Shown here: positions 1 to 7,849 of the stretch, in pieces | Position numbering within the stretch: position 1 is the stretch's first letter | Layout: every line of letters begins with the position of its first letter | DNA from: Dysgonomonas sp. | GTDB lineage: Bacteria > Bacteroidota > Bacteroidia > Bacteroidales > Dysgonomonadaceae | NCBI GenBank assembly: GCA_003523545.1 | Contig: DQAM01000028.1 | Location: 1 to 7,960 of the forward strand | Reading direction: 5' to 3' | DNA length: 7,960 nt | Translations under genes and position numbers: made by a program | Notes under the pieces: generated by a model | The model's input: the letters and a program-made list of their open reading frames with translations, nothing else | Database searches by the model: none | What the model was told of the DNA's origin: nothing

Positions 1-653
1 CGATTGTGATTGCTTTCATTTTCAGAAAATACATTACTAACAGCCCCTTCGGGAGTTACTGAGTATAATCCGTTATTGGTAAGAATCCAGGTATTGAGAT
101 TTTCATCTTCATGAACCGTAAATACTTTATTGGCCTGGATGTTTTTATTACCGATATTATATATCTTCACATTAAATATAGAATCCGTTATACAGACACA
201 ACCCATCTTATCGGAAATCAGCCAGACTTTTCCCGACGCTACAGGAATAACTTTAGTGGCTGAGAAATCGAAATCCTCGTATTCAGGTAAAGACCTCAAC
301 CCCATAAATTTTTCCGTACGGGGATCGAAACGGTGGGGTTCACCATCGTAAGGGAGCGCCCAGATATTGCCGTATTTATCTTCTGTAATGAAATCAATCC
401 TGTTGCTCCTCATGTGGTAACTGTCGCCCTGCTGTATCTTGTATGTAGTAAAGGTGTAGCCATCGAATTTACATAAGCCGTCCCATGTTGAAAACCACAT
501 AAATCCTTTACTGTCTTGTAGAATGCTCATGATGGTATGCTGAGGCATACCGTCTTCTGTCCCGTAATGCTCGAAATAGCACTTAGGTTGTGAAAAGGCT
601 TCAACAAAAAAGGTCAACAATATAAATAAAAAGTAAATTTTTCTCGGTATCAT
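1..653 (-). CDS. Hybrid two-component system (HTCS) sensor, N-terminal propeller part (partial)
   Basis: The open frame starts at the ATG complementary to 651-653 and runs without a stop for 217 codons off the left edge, so only the N-terminus is present. It begins with a signal peptide (MIPRK, a hydrophobic run, then AFS before Q22). Two-component-regulator propeller repeats follow. Residues 31-69 carry the classic pattern: EDGMPQHTI, ILQDSKGFMWFSTWDGL, then KFDGYTF. Further blades show ITEDKYGNIWAL with HRFDPRTEKF (about 88-116), a degenerate GKVWLISD (about 141-148) and ENLNTWILTNNGLYSV (about 184-199). In Bacteroidota, such periplasmic propellers head HTCS proteins that bind an oligosaccharide and continue into a Y_Y_Y domain, histidine kinase, receiver and AraC-type DNA-binding domain. 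None of those later domains is visible here, so the HTCS assignment rests on the repeats and on the divergent position beside a susC-like gene. A propeller-bearing diguanylate cyclase or other sensor is less likely. Confidence 0.88.
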   Translation of the reverse strand, partial: MIPRKIYFLFILLTFFVEAFSQPKCYFEHYGTEDGMPQHTIMSILQDSKGFMWFSTWDGLCKFDGYTFTTYKIQQGDSYHMRSNRIDFITEDKYGNIWALPYDGEPHRFDPRTEKFMGLRSLPEYEDFDFSATKVIPVASGKVWLISDKMGCVCITDSIFNVKIYNIGNKNIQANKVFTVHEDENLNTWILTNNGLYSVTPEGAVSNVFSENESNHN

Positions 654-682
654 AAATATATGGACTACTTACCTCTCTTATA

Positions 683-714
683 CAAAGATAGTCTAATATA
701 AACGTATATACAAA
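683..714 (-). promoter_or_regulatory. Bacteroidota-type promoter of the sensor gene
   Basis: Read on the minus strand, TTTG (711-714) is followed after exactly 20 bases by TATCTTTG (683-690). This matches the known primary-sigma consensus of Bacteroides, TTTG at -33 and TAnnTTTG at -7 with a 19-21 base spacer. Transcription would start near 675-678, giving a short leader of about 22-25 bases before the ATG at 653. The full match at both boxes suggests steady expression of the sensor without an activator, which would suit a regulator that must be present before its ligand arrives. Confidence 0.75.
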
Positions 715-745
715 TACTTTAACAGGCGGGTAAAAACCAATTCAT

Positions 746-773
746 CCCCTAAAAAACGACAAATATACCCCTA
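746..773. promoter_or_regulatory. Candidate regulator-binding direct repeat (CCCCTA x2, 22-bp period)
   Basis: CCCCTA occurs at 746-751 and again at 768-773, each followed one base later by an A. The 22-base offset is about two helical turns. AraC-type DNA-binding domains, which end HTCS proteins, commonly bind head-to-tail repeats on one face of the helix with about this period. The words are short and the rest of the repeat is not conserved, so chance is possible. The site lies about 35 bases upstream of the sensor's -33 box and about 100 bases upstream of the weak operon promoter, so it could serve either. Confidence 0.3.
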
Positions 774-871
774 TATGTATCAAATATTATGATTATTTTT
801 TAAAGTAATTTTTACACAATAAATTAGAAAAACAGATACGGGACACAAGATTATTTTTAACATACTATACA

Positions 872-879
872 TTAATTTG
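872..879 (+). promoter_or_regulatory. Weak candidate -7 element for the SusC-like operon
   Basis: TTAATTTG matches seven of the eight positions of TAnnTTTG, differing at the strongly conserved second base. No TTTG occurs 19-21 bases upstream. A promoter with poor boxes is what would be expected for an operon that depends on an activator, but the same observation also fits no promoter at all. If real, transcription would begin near 884-888 with a leader of about 100 bases. A second near-match, TCTATTTG at 970-977, is too close to the start codon to be likely. Confidence 0.3.
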
Positions 880-985
880 CCCCTTATTTTTCATCAAATC
901 ACCCCCCCGCTCCTAAATTAAACTTTTTTAATATTGCAGGTAATTAATGAGAACAAATTACTAATTAAATCTATTTGTTATTACC

Positions 986-3900
986 ATGCAAAAATCAAGT
1001 TTAAAGATTTTGTCTTTGATTTGCACTCTGGTATGCCTGCTGTTTACGCAGAATTTGTTTGCACAGCAGAAAACTATCACAGGCACAATCACCGACAGTA
1101 AAGGTGAAGCCCTTATCGGGGTTTCTGTCATAGCAAAAGGAGCATCGTCGGGTACCATGACCGATCTGGACGGAAAATACTCTCTTCCTGTCCCTTCCAA
1201 TGCAACCACACTTATCGTAAGATACATAGGGATGAAAGAAAAAGAAATATCCATAACGGGTTCTATTATGGACATAGTTATGGAAGAAGACCATTCCCAA
1301 TTGGACGAAGTGGTAGTAATCGGTTACGGAGCCGTACAGAGAAAAGATTTGACCGGAGCGGTAGCTTCTATATCCGAAAAATCGCTGAAAGATATACCTG
1401 TAGCATCCGCGGCCGAAGCAATTACCGGCCGGCTGGCGGGGGTAAACGTAACGACTCCCGAAGGTTCGCCCGATGCCAACATACGCATCCGCGTACGTGG
1501 GGGTACATCCATATCTCAGGACAACGATCCTTTGTTTGTGGTGGATGGTATGATCGTAAGTACGATTAATGACATTCCTCCATCGGATATAGCATCTATC
1601 GATATTCTGAAAGATGCGGCGTCTACTGCTATTTATGGATCGCAAGGTTCGAACGGTGTAGTGCTTGTAACAACAAAAAGCGGACGCGAAGGCAAGACTG
1701 TCGTTACGTTGAACGCTTCTTACGGGGCAAAAAAAGCCACCGATTTCTTTGAAGTTCTAAGCCCTTATGAATACGTTTATTATCAGTATGAAATAGACCA
1801 GACAAATACTTTCCAGAATTATTACGGAAGATATCAGGACATAGAATTGTATAAAGCCGACCCGGGTACAGACTGGCAGGACAAGGTATTCGGAAACACA
1901 GGTACCCAGCAATATTATAATATAGGAGTTTCGGGTGGTAGTAAGGGAACAACATTCAGCGTCAACCTGACCCGCAACGACGAAGATTATATTATGATCA
2001 ATTCGGGTTACAAACGTAATAACCTCAACTTTAAAGTGAATACGAAACTGAATGATAACATCAGTTTTGATTTCAACGTACGTTTGGCAGACGAAAATAT
2101 AATGGGCCCGAGCATATCATCCGGAGCAGGAGCTAATACTAAATTACGTGATGCAGTGAAATACCAGCCGACGAAAGGCTTGGCGGCATTTGACCCGACA
2201 ATCAGCGACGATGATGATCAGGCAGGTATCGGAGCACAGAGTTTGTTGAACAATCCGGTTCAGAATATCGAAAACGAATACAAAAAACAGAACAAGTTTA
2301 CCAATACATATGCAGGTACGTTCAATTGGAAAATTATAGATGGTTTAAGGTTTACTACCAATATGAACTATATCTATAAAAAGAATAAAACAGAAAATGT
2401 TTGGACAAACGGAACCAGCACCTCTAAAAACTACGGTGGACAACCCGTTGCAAAAGTGGAAGATACAAAAGCATATGCATGGAGGATAGCTAATACATTA
2501 TCTTATAACTTCAAATTTAATGACATTCATAATTTCGATGTAATGCTCGGTCAGGAGGTTAATGAATCGAAAACCAACAGGCAAACGATAGAAGCCCGTT
2601 ATTTCCCGGTAGATTTTTCTGCAAGTGAAGTTTTGGCCGCATTAAGCGCCGGAAAAGCGGAACCATTAAAAACCAGGATCGGAGAACCTGAGCGTAAGGT
2701 TTCTGTTTTCGGACGTATCAATTATAACCTGATGGATAAATATCTGTTTACTTTCACAGCCCGTGAAGACGGAACGAGTGTATTCGGACCGGGCCTGTTC
2801 TGGGGATTCTTCCCGGGAGCTGCATTTGCATGGAGAGCCTCGGAAGAAGAATTTCTGAAATCACAGAATCATTGGTTGGATAACCTTAAACTAAGACTAA
2901 GTTATGGTTCGGTAGGTAATGCGAGGGTCGATCCCTATTGGAGACAAACTTATGAATTAAGTACTTCTTCCGTATTTTATCCCAATGAAGAACCTATTAG
3001 TATAGCTATTCCCGCCAAAGTACTTAAAAGTAATGGCCTTACCTGGGAATCTACTACAGCAACTAACTTTGGTATCGACTTCGGCCTGTTCAACAGCCGA
3101 ATTTCGGGTAGTATCGATTTGTATAATAATGTAACTGATGACCTAATCGTTAGGGTAAGCCTTCCTAGCACTTCCGGCTATGAAGCACAATATCAGAATG
3201 TTGCTAAAACTTCTAATAAAGGTCTTGAAATCGGGTTAAATGCATATATAATTGACAATAAAGATTTCACACTTTCGGGAACATTCAATATCGCATTTAA
3301 TAAAAATAAAGTAGACAGATATCCCGGCGGAGGCAGGCTCTATGGTTCAGGCTGGAACGGTTCGGCAGAACCTACTTATGATTATCTGATCGAAGAGGGA
3401 AGCAACTTAGGGCAGATGTACGGTTATGTAACTGATGGAATGTATACTTTCGATGATTTCGATTGGAATGCAGACAGAAATGTATGGGTATTGAAAGAAG
3501 GTGTAGCCGACAACAGCGCCATAACAAGTGCAGGAAATTATTTCGGCCCTGGAGCGCTCAAATTCAAGAAACTGGCAGACGACGGTACAAACAAAATTAC
3601 AGAAGAGGACCGTACTGTAATCGGTAACGCTTTACCGACGCACACGGGAGGTTTTGGTTTCAATGCGACATACAAAGGCTTCGATGCATCTATCTTCTTC
3701 AACTGGTCTTACGGTAATGATATTTATAATGCCAACAAACTCGATTATTCAGCGCAGTTATTGAGCCGTAAATACCAGAACATTGCAGGATTTATGAATC
3801 TTGAAAACCGTTTTACGACTATCGATCCTGCCACAGGTAACAACATATTTTATGGTAGTAATGCAAATCCTGATTTGCTGAGACAGCTTAATACCGGGAA

Positions 3901-4204
3901 AACAATGTGGCACCCATTGATGACAACTACTGCTCTGCATTCGTGGGCAATAGAAGACGGATCTTTCCTGAGATTAAACAACCTGACTATAGGATATACT
4001 ATTCCTAAAAACATTACCCGGAAACTTATGATAGAGAACCTGAGGGTATATGTAACAGGTTATAACCTGCATTGCTGGACAAATTATTCCGGTCCCGATC
4101 CTGAGGTAAGTACCCGTACAAGTACGCCTTTCACGCCCGGAGTCGATTACTCGGCTTATCCTAAAGCCAGAACTTTTGTCGGTGGTATCAATCTAACATT
4201 CTAA
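986..4204 (+). CDS. SusC-like TonB-dependent outer-membrane glycan transporter
   Basis: This 1072-residue protein is predicted to be an outer-membrane channel that imports oligosaccharides into the periplasm using TonB energy, with its SusD-like partner as the lid. The signal peptide runs from MQKSSLK to about Ala26 (NLFA, then QQ). A carboxypeptidase-regulatory-like domain follows (about 29-100: ITGTITDSKGEALIGVSV, then TDLDGKYSL). The TonB box region DEVVVIGYGAV is at 107-117. The plug domain spans about 118-232, with RIRVRGGTSI, PLFVVDG and AIYGSQGSNGVVLVTTKSG. The rest is the beta-barrel, ending GGINLTF with the terminal Phe typical of outer-membrane barrels. Length is normal for SusC-type proteins. 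There is no extra N-terminal STN signalling domain, which fits HTCS rather than anti-sigma control. The start is the only ATG that precedes the signal peptide; no Shine-Dalgarno is seen, as is usual in this phylum. The transported glycan cannot be read from the sequence. Confidence 0.96.
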   Translation: MQKSSLKILSLICTLVCLLFTQNLFAQQKTITGTITDSKGEALIGVSVIAKGASSGTMTDLDGKYSLPVPSNATTLIVRYIGMKEKEISITGSIMDIVMEEDHSQLDEVVVIGYGAVQRKDLTGAVASISEKSLKDIPVASAAEAITGRLAGVNVTTPEGSPDANIRIRVRGGTSISQDNDPLFVVDGMIVSTINDIPPSDIASIDILKDAASTAIYGSQGSNGVVLVTTKSGREGKTVVTLNASYGAKKATDFFEVLSPYEYVYYQYEIDQTNTFQNYYGRYQDIELYKADPGTDWQDKVFGNTGTQQYYNIGVSGGSKGTTFSVNLTRNDEDYIMINSGYKRNNLNFKVNTKLNDNISFDFNVRLADENIMGPSISSGAGANTKLRDAVKYQPTKGLAAFDPTISDDDDQAGIGAQSLLNNPVQNIENEYKKQNKFTNTYAGTFNWKIIDGLRFTTNMNYIYKKNKTENVWTNGTSTSKNYGGQPVAKVEDTKAYAWRIANTLSYNFKFNDIHNFDVMLGQEVNESKTNRQTIEARYFPVDFSASEVLAALSAGKAEPLKTRIGEPERKVSVFGRINYNLMDKYLFTFTAREDGTSVFGPGLFWGFFPGAAFAWRASEEEFLKSQNHWLDNLKLRLSYGSVGNARVDPYWRQTYELSTSSVFYPNEEPISIAIPAKVLKSNGLTWESTTATNFGIDFGLFNSRISGSIDLYNNVTDDLIVRVSLPSTSGYEAQYQNVAKTSNKGLEIGLNAYIIDNKDFTLSGTFNIAFNKNKVDRYPGGGRLYGSGWNGSAEPTYDYLIEEGSNLGQMYGYVTDGMYTFDDFDWNADRNVWVLKEGVADNSAITSAGNYFGPGALKFKKLADDGTNKITEEDRTVIGNALPTHTGGFGFNATYKGFDASIFFNWSYGNDIYNANKLDYSAQLLSRKYQNIAGFMNLENRFTTIDPATGNNIFYGSNANPDLLRQLNTGKTMWHPLMTTTALHSWAIEDGSFLRLNNLTIGYTIPKNITRKLMIENLRVYVTGYNLHCWTNYSGPDPEVSTRTSTPFTPGVDYSAYPKARTFVGGINLTF

Positions 4205-4221
4205 AAAAATAAACAATAATC

Positions 4222-6141
4222 ATGAAGAAACTAATATATACAAGTATAACAGCCCTGTCGCTTCTGTTTGCTTCTTGTAACGATTATCTCGAAACAAGCA
4301 GTCCTTCCGATCTGGACGACGGCACAGTATATACTTCCATTTATTACACCGAATCTGCAGTAAAAGGTTTGTACGACCGTATAGCAGATGCACAGATGTA
4401 TGCACAGCGCTTGTCTATTAACTGGACAACCAACAATGATATTGAATTCGTAGGAGCAGATGAGACAAGTTATAACCAGAATAGTAACCGCGGTAGTTCA
4501 AATTATTACGCTACTGCCGGTAACTCAACTTTGGTATGGACAAGAATTTTCGATATGCTCGAAAGATCTAATCTCGTCATACAAGGTATAGAAAACAGCC
4601 CTCTCATTGAAGGAGGTACAGAAAGTGAGAAAAAAGCGATGAAAGCATTACTTGCCGAATCTAAAGTTATAAGGGCATTAGGATATTTCGAACTAACCCG
4701 TTTATGGGGCGATATACCATTTAAAACAGAGCCTACTAAGAATGACTTATCTAATGTTTATCTGCCAAGGACAGACCGGGATGAGATACTTAGCTACCTG
4801 ATCGATGAATTATTAATAGCAGAAGAAGACCTGCCTTGGGTAGGCGAAAGTGCCGGGTCTGTTTCTTACAATAATGCGGAAAGAATTACAAGAGGTTTTG
4901 CCAAAGGTCTGATAGCCCGTATGTGCCTGACACGCGGAGGATATGCCCTGAGAGATAAACCGGGATTCCCGACCGAAAGAGGTTCTGAGTGGGAAAAATA
5001 CTACGGAATTGCACATACCAAATGTAGAGAAATTATAGAAGCAGGTTTATACCAGTTGAAACCAAATTACACCGATATATGGCAGGATGTTAACGCCCTC
5101 ACTATAGACGGAGTCAACGGCGAAAACCTTTATGAAGTAGCATTGGGACTCTCGCAAAGCGGTGAAATAGGCTACAGCATAGGTGTACGTTTTTATACAA
5201 ATTCTAAATACGGGTATGGAAACAACTCGAATGTTGTAAATACAAGTGCGTATTATTACTACTCTTTCGACAGGGAAGACCCCCGCAGGGACGCTACTAT
5301 CGCTACTGCCATGTATGGCAACTCAAGCGGTGACCAAAAAGAGTTTTTCCAGACAAATCCATTATCATATAATTTCGCTAAATGGGATCAGCGCTGGATG
5401 AGCAAGAATACCCAATGGCTTACCCAAAATCTGGCCGCTAACGGAAAATGGGGATACGGTATAAACTGGATAGTAATGAGATATGCGGATGTATTGTTAA
5501 TGTATGCCGAAACAGAGAATGAACTGAACGGCCCTACCGAAACAGCTAAAGGTGCTCTTCGTGAAGTTAGAGCAAGAGCTTTTGCTGGCCTTCCGAATGC
5601 AAATGAAAAAGTTGAAGGATATGTAAACGCTCTTTCGTCAAAAGAAGAATTTTTCGATGCTATAGTGAATGAACGTGCATGGGAATTCGGAGGCGAAGGC
5701 TTACGTAAATTTGACCTCATCCGCTGGAATATGCTGTTAAGCAAGATACAGGAGCAACGCGACGCTTTCTATAATATGATAGATGGTAATCCAGCCCGCA
5801 TAATGGATAAAATATATACTTCTATCCCGGGATATATGTATTACAAATACAAAGATGATAATGAAAATATAGACAAAGCAAACATCAATTTTTATGAAAC
5901 AAGAACTGATCTGGACGCTATGTCTGATAATGAATTGAAAAATCTTGGTTATACTAAAGTAAGATGGATAAGCAATCTTTCCGATGCTGATGTCATCAGA
6001 GTAAAAGACAGAGTCAGATTGTTCAGTTCCGGTCTTCTGCAGGAATATAACGGTGTATGCGACAACAGGTACATCTATCCTATTCACAGCAGTGTCATAG
6101 GTGATTATCAAGGAATTGTAACTAACTCTTATGGTTATTAA
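4222..6141 (+). CDS. SusD-like (RagB/SusD family) glycan-binding outer-membrane lipoprotein
   Basis: This 639-residue lipoprotein is predicted to bind glycan and close over the SusC-like channel at the cell surface. The signal peptide ends in a lipobox, LLFAS before Cys19, and acidic residues follow (NDYLE), as in surface-exported Bacteroidota lipoproteins. Family hallmarks are clear: the TPR-like stretch ESKVIRALGYFELTRLWGD at about 146-164, RGFAKGLIARMCL at 224-236, MRYADVLLMYAETENELNG at 419-437, NERAWEFGGEGLRKFDLIRW at 483-502, and a C-terminus YIYPIHSSV followed by a GY ending. It is somewhat longer than archetypal SusD proteins; a segment at about 505-595, between the ERAWEF block and the C-terminal motif, accounts for much of this. 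The gene starts 17 bases after the SusC-like stop with no promoter between, so the two are co-transcribed. Ligand specificity is not readable from the sequence. Confidence 0.95.
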   Translation: MKKLIYTSITALSLLFASCNDYLETSSPSDLDDGTVYTSIYYTESAVKGLYDRIADAQMYAQRLSINWTTNNDIEFVGADETSYNQNSNRGSSNYYATAGNSTLVWTRIFDMLERSNLVIQGIENSPLIEGGTESEKKAMKALLAESKVIRALGYFELTRLWGDIPFKTEPTKNDLSNVYLPRTDRDEILSYLIDELLIAEEDLPWVGESAGSVSYNNAERITRGFAKGLIARMCLTRGGYALRDKPGFPTERGSEWEKYYGIAHTKCREIIEAGLYQLKPNYTDIWQDVNALTIDGVNGENLYEVALGLSQSGEIGYSIGVRFYTNSKYGYGNNSNVVNTSAYYYYSFDREDPRRDATIATAMYGNSSGDQKEFFQTNPLSYNFAKWDQRWMSKNTQWLTQNLAANGKWGYGINWIVMRYADVLLMYAETENELNGPTETAKGALREVRARAFAGLPNANEKVEGYVNALSSKEEFFDAIVNERAWEFGGEGLRKFDLIRWNMLLSKIQEQRDAFYNMIDGNPARIMDKIYTSIPGYMYYKYKDDNENIDKANINFYETRTDLDAMSDNELKNLGYTKVRWISNLSDADVIRVKDRVRLFSSGLLQEYNGVCDNRYIYPIHSSVIGDYQGIVTNSYGY

Positions 6142-6160
6142 TCAAACAAAAAGATTCATA

Positions 6161-7783
6161 ATGAAAAAATATTTCATATCAAAATATATTGCAGGCTGGT
6201 TATTACTATTGAGTGCAATAATTGGTTTCACCGCTTGCGAAGCGGATGCTAACGATTGGGATGTAGATGACAGTAAAGCCCAGATGTTTACACCCGTATT
6301 TTTCGAGACCGCAAAATTATCTGCCACATGGGTTGAGTTGCGGTATTCGGAAGTTCCAAAACACCGATCTTACATAATTGAACTTAGTAAAGATAGTCTG
6401 GAATTCAATAGTATTGAACAGACCATTGAAATATTGGTAGACGATATGGAGCCGGACCCTGCTTCTACATCGAAAAGATATCTGGCAAGACTGACAGGAC
6501 TAGACGCTGAAAGCAGGTATTCTGCCCGCATAAAGTCTACATCCGACGGTGATCTGCCCGATTCAAAATGGGGAACTGTAACCTTCAAAACGATAGGTGA
6601 GCAAATAATCGAACGTTATTCCCGCGGAGAAGATTTTGTACGGATCGAATGGGAAGCCGGATTAAATGTTACTCATGTAGTTTTATCTTCAGACGCCGGA
6701 CAGCAAAGGATTGACCTTTCTGCGGAAGATATTTCGGCAGGTACTTTACAGATAGACAATCTGATGGATAATACTTCATATAGTTTAGAGATATTCAACA
6801 ATAATACTAAACGGGGAAGCATCAGTTTCAAAACATTACAAAAAGTTTCAGGACCGGGTACGAAATACTGGCTGACCGGTAATGAAAATATCGTGGAATA
6901 TCTGAATGCAATAACAGACCCTGAAGTTGTATTGGTACTTCCGGCAGGTTCACGTTACGATATCAGTGATGCAGCGTGGGAAATACCTTCTCATATTACC
7001 GCTCTTACATTGTGGGGATTAGCCGGAGACGAAGGACAGGCATATCTAAAAACGAAAGAGATAAAAATTGACAATTCGGTTTCAGATTTCCAATTATGGA
7101 TAAACAATATGGAAGTGGAAGGTACAAGCGCATCTTCGGACTACCTGATGAACGATAATCCTTCTGGTACAAGAACGATATCAAGCTTTCAGCTTACTCA
7201 TTCCAAAATACATACTGTAAGAGGAGTATTCCGCATGCGTGGTAATCTGACCGTTGATAAGCTAATCATTGACAACTGTATCATAGATAATATAGGAAGT
7301 TATGGGGTACTCGTAGGCGATGCTGGTTCTGTTTCGCTTGGCGATATAGAAATATCCAATACTACCATAGCCAATGTAATCAATGCGAGTACTTTTACCT
7401 TCAAAGGGCCGGTAACATCCTCTTTAAAAATGGATTATTGTACTTTCTACAATATTCAGACTGCTACTAACCGATACTTTGTAAATTTCGATGGAAAGAC
7501 TGCCAATATTCCTGCAACTTTCACTGTCAGCAATAGTATTTTCGCTTCACCTGACGAATCGTTGAGCTTAAGGGCTACTAATCCGAAGATTGAATCTACT
7601 TATGTATTCAGTTCATACAAAACGAGTGATTATAGTGTAAACAGCAGTTATCCGTTATCAGGAGTAAACGAATACATGCAACCGTCTACCGACCTATTCG
7701 CTAATCCGGCAGAATCCGATTTCACCATAAAAGATCCGGTAATCGGAGGTGAATCGCAACCCGGTGACCCACGCTGGTGGTAA
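6161..7783 (+). CDS. Surface lipoprotein with two FN3-like domains and DUF4957/DUF5123-like beta-helix
   Basis: From the ATG at 6161 this is a 540-residue lipoprotein: MKKYFISK, a hydrophobic stretch, then IGFTA before Cys26, followed by acidic residues (EADANDWD). Residues about 42-145 and 150-226 look like two fibronectin-III-like domains, each ending in a strand of the type VTFKT or ISFKT. After a Gly/Pro linker, residues about 240-540 are rich in short strands with Asn/Asp turns (IIDNCIIDNIGSYGVLVGD, IEISNTTIANV, LKMDYCTFYNI), the look of a right-handed parallel beta-helix. The C-terminus (SDYSVNSSYPLSG, DLFANPAESDFTI, final GDPRWW) recalls DUF5123 proteins of Bacteroidales pectin loci; this is from memory, not a search. 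I see no pectate-lyase calcium or catalytic signature, so a glycan-binding role is more likely than lysis. An ATG at 6131 would add ten residues and overlap the SusD-like gene. I prefer 6161 because it gives a standard Lys-rich signal start and a 19-base gap like the previous one. Confidence 0.85.
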   Translation: MKKYFISKYIAGWLLLLSAIIGFTACEADANDWDVDDSKAQMFTPVFFETAKLSATWVELRYSEVPKHRSYIIELSKDSLEFNSIEQTIEILVDDMEPDPASTSKRYLARLTGLDAESRYSARIKSTSDGDLPDSKWGTVTFKTIGEQIIERYSRGEDFVRIEWEAGLNVTHVVLSSDAGQQRIDLSAEDISAGTLQIDNLMDNTSYSLEIFNNNTKRGSISFKTLQKVSGPGTKYWLTGNENIVEYLNAITDPEVVLVLPAGSRYDISDAAWEIPSHITALTLWGLAGDEGQAYLKTKEIKIDNSVSDFQLWINNMEVEGTSASSDYLMNDNPSGTRTISSFQLTHSKIHTVRGVFRMRGNLTVDKLIIDNCIIDNIGSYGVLVGDAGSVSLGDIEISNTTIANVINASTFTFKGPVTSSLKMDYCTFYNIQTATNRYFVNFDGKTANIPATFTVSNSIFASPDESLSLRATNPKIESTYVFSSYKTSDYSVNSSYPLSGVNEYMQPSTDLFANPAESDFTIKDPVIGGESQPGDPRWW

Positions 7784-7801
7784 TTCAAGCTAGTATATAA
7801 C

Positions 7802-7832
7802 AGGGAAGTAAGGTTATATGCCTTACTTCCCT
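7802..7832 (+). terminator. Perfect 12-bp hairpin: terminator or intercistronic attenuator
   Basis: AGGGAAGTAAGG (7802-7813) is perfectly complementary to CCTTACTTCCCT (7821-7832), with a seven-base loop TTATATG. The stem starts 18 bases after the lipoprotein stop. No T-tract follows on the plus strand (ATAATCTGATATG comes next), so it is not a textbook intrinsic terminator. It could terminate weakly, mark an RNA-processing point, or protect the 3' end of the upstream mRNA so that the binding and import proteins are made in greater amount than the enzyme downstream. The hairpin is certain as sequence; its role is inferred. Confidence 0.6.
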
Positions 7833-7849
7833 ATAATCTGATATGTAAA

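Larger units (their letters stand above)
654..985. other. Divergent regulatory intergenic region between sensor and transporter operon
   Basis: This very AT-rich stretch of 332 bases carries no credible gene. Seen directly: a well-formed minus-strand promoter (683-714), two CCCCTA words 22 bases apart (746-751 and 768-773), and two copies of GATTATTTTT-like sequence (791-800 and 849-858, the second continuing TTTAA). There is also a run of seven C residues (902-908) and a weak plus-strand -7-like element (872-879). Control sites for both the sensor and the PUL operon must lie here unless they sit inside the genes. If transcription starts near 885, the transporter mRNA has a leader of about 100 bases; I found no stable hairpin in it. 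Confidence 0.75.

Noticed and set aside
130..351. Plus-strand open frame of 73 codons at the left side
   Set aside because: It is antisense to the propeller sensor gene, whose repeat motifs are convincing in the minus-strand frame that continues to the window edge.
760..784. Second minus-strand promoter candidate: TATATTTG at 760-767 with TTTG at 781-784
   Set aside because: The -7 word is a full match, but the spacer to the TTTG is only 13 bases instead of 19-21, and a correctly spaced promoter lies closer to the gene.
941..967. TAATTA at 941-946 and 962-967 as a possible leader hairpin or operator
   Set aside because: The word is self-palindromic and AT-only in an AT-rich region. A six-bp A/T stem with a 15-base loop would be unstable, so chance is the simpler explanation.
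1001..1645. Long minus-strand open frame of 214 codons opposite the start of the SusC-like gene
   Set aside because: It lies entirely antisense to well-supported coding sequence. Its translation is rich in Arg, Tyr and Cys with no domain pattern, and no promoter is evident. It is a shadow of the SusC reading frame.
4205..4221. Possible separate promoter for the SusD-like gene
   Set aside because: The gap is only 17 bases with no TAnnTTTG-type element, which fits co-transcription with the SusC-like gene.
5737..6111. Minus-strand open frame of 124 codons with a hydrophobic stretch, opposite the SusD-like gene
   Set aside because: The hydrophobic run is the antisense of Asp/Asn/Lys-rich SusD codons. 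The region overlaps conserved SusD sequence and has no start context of its own.
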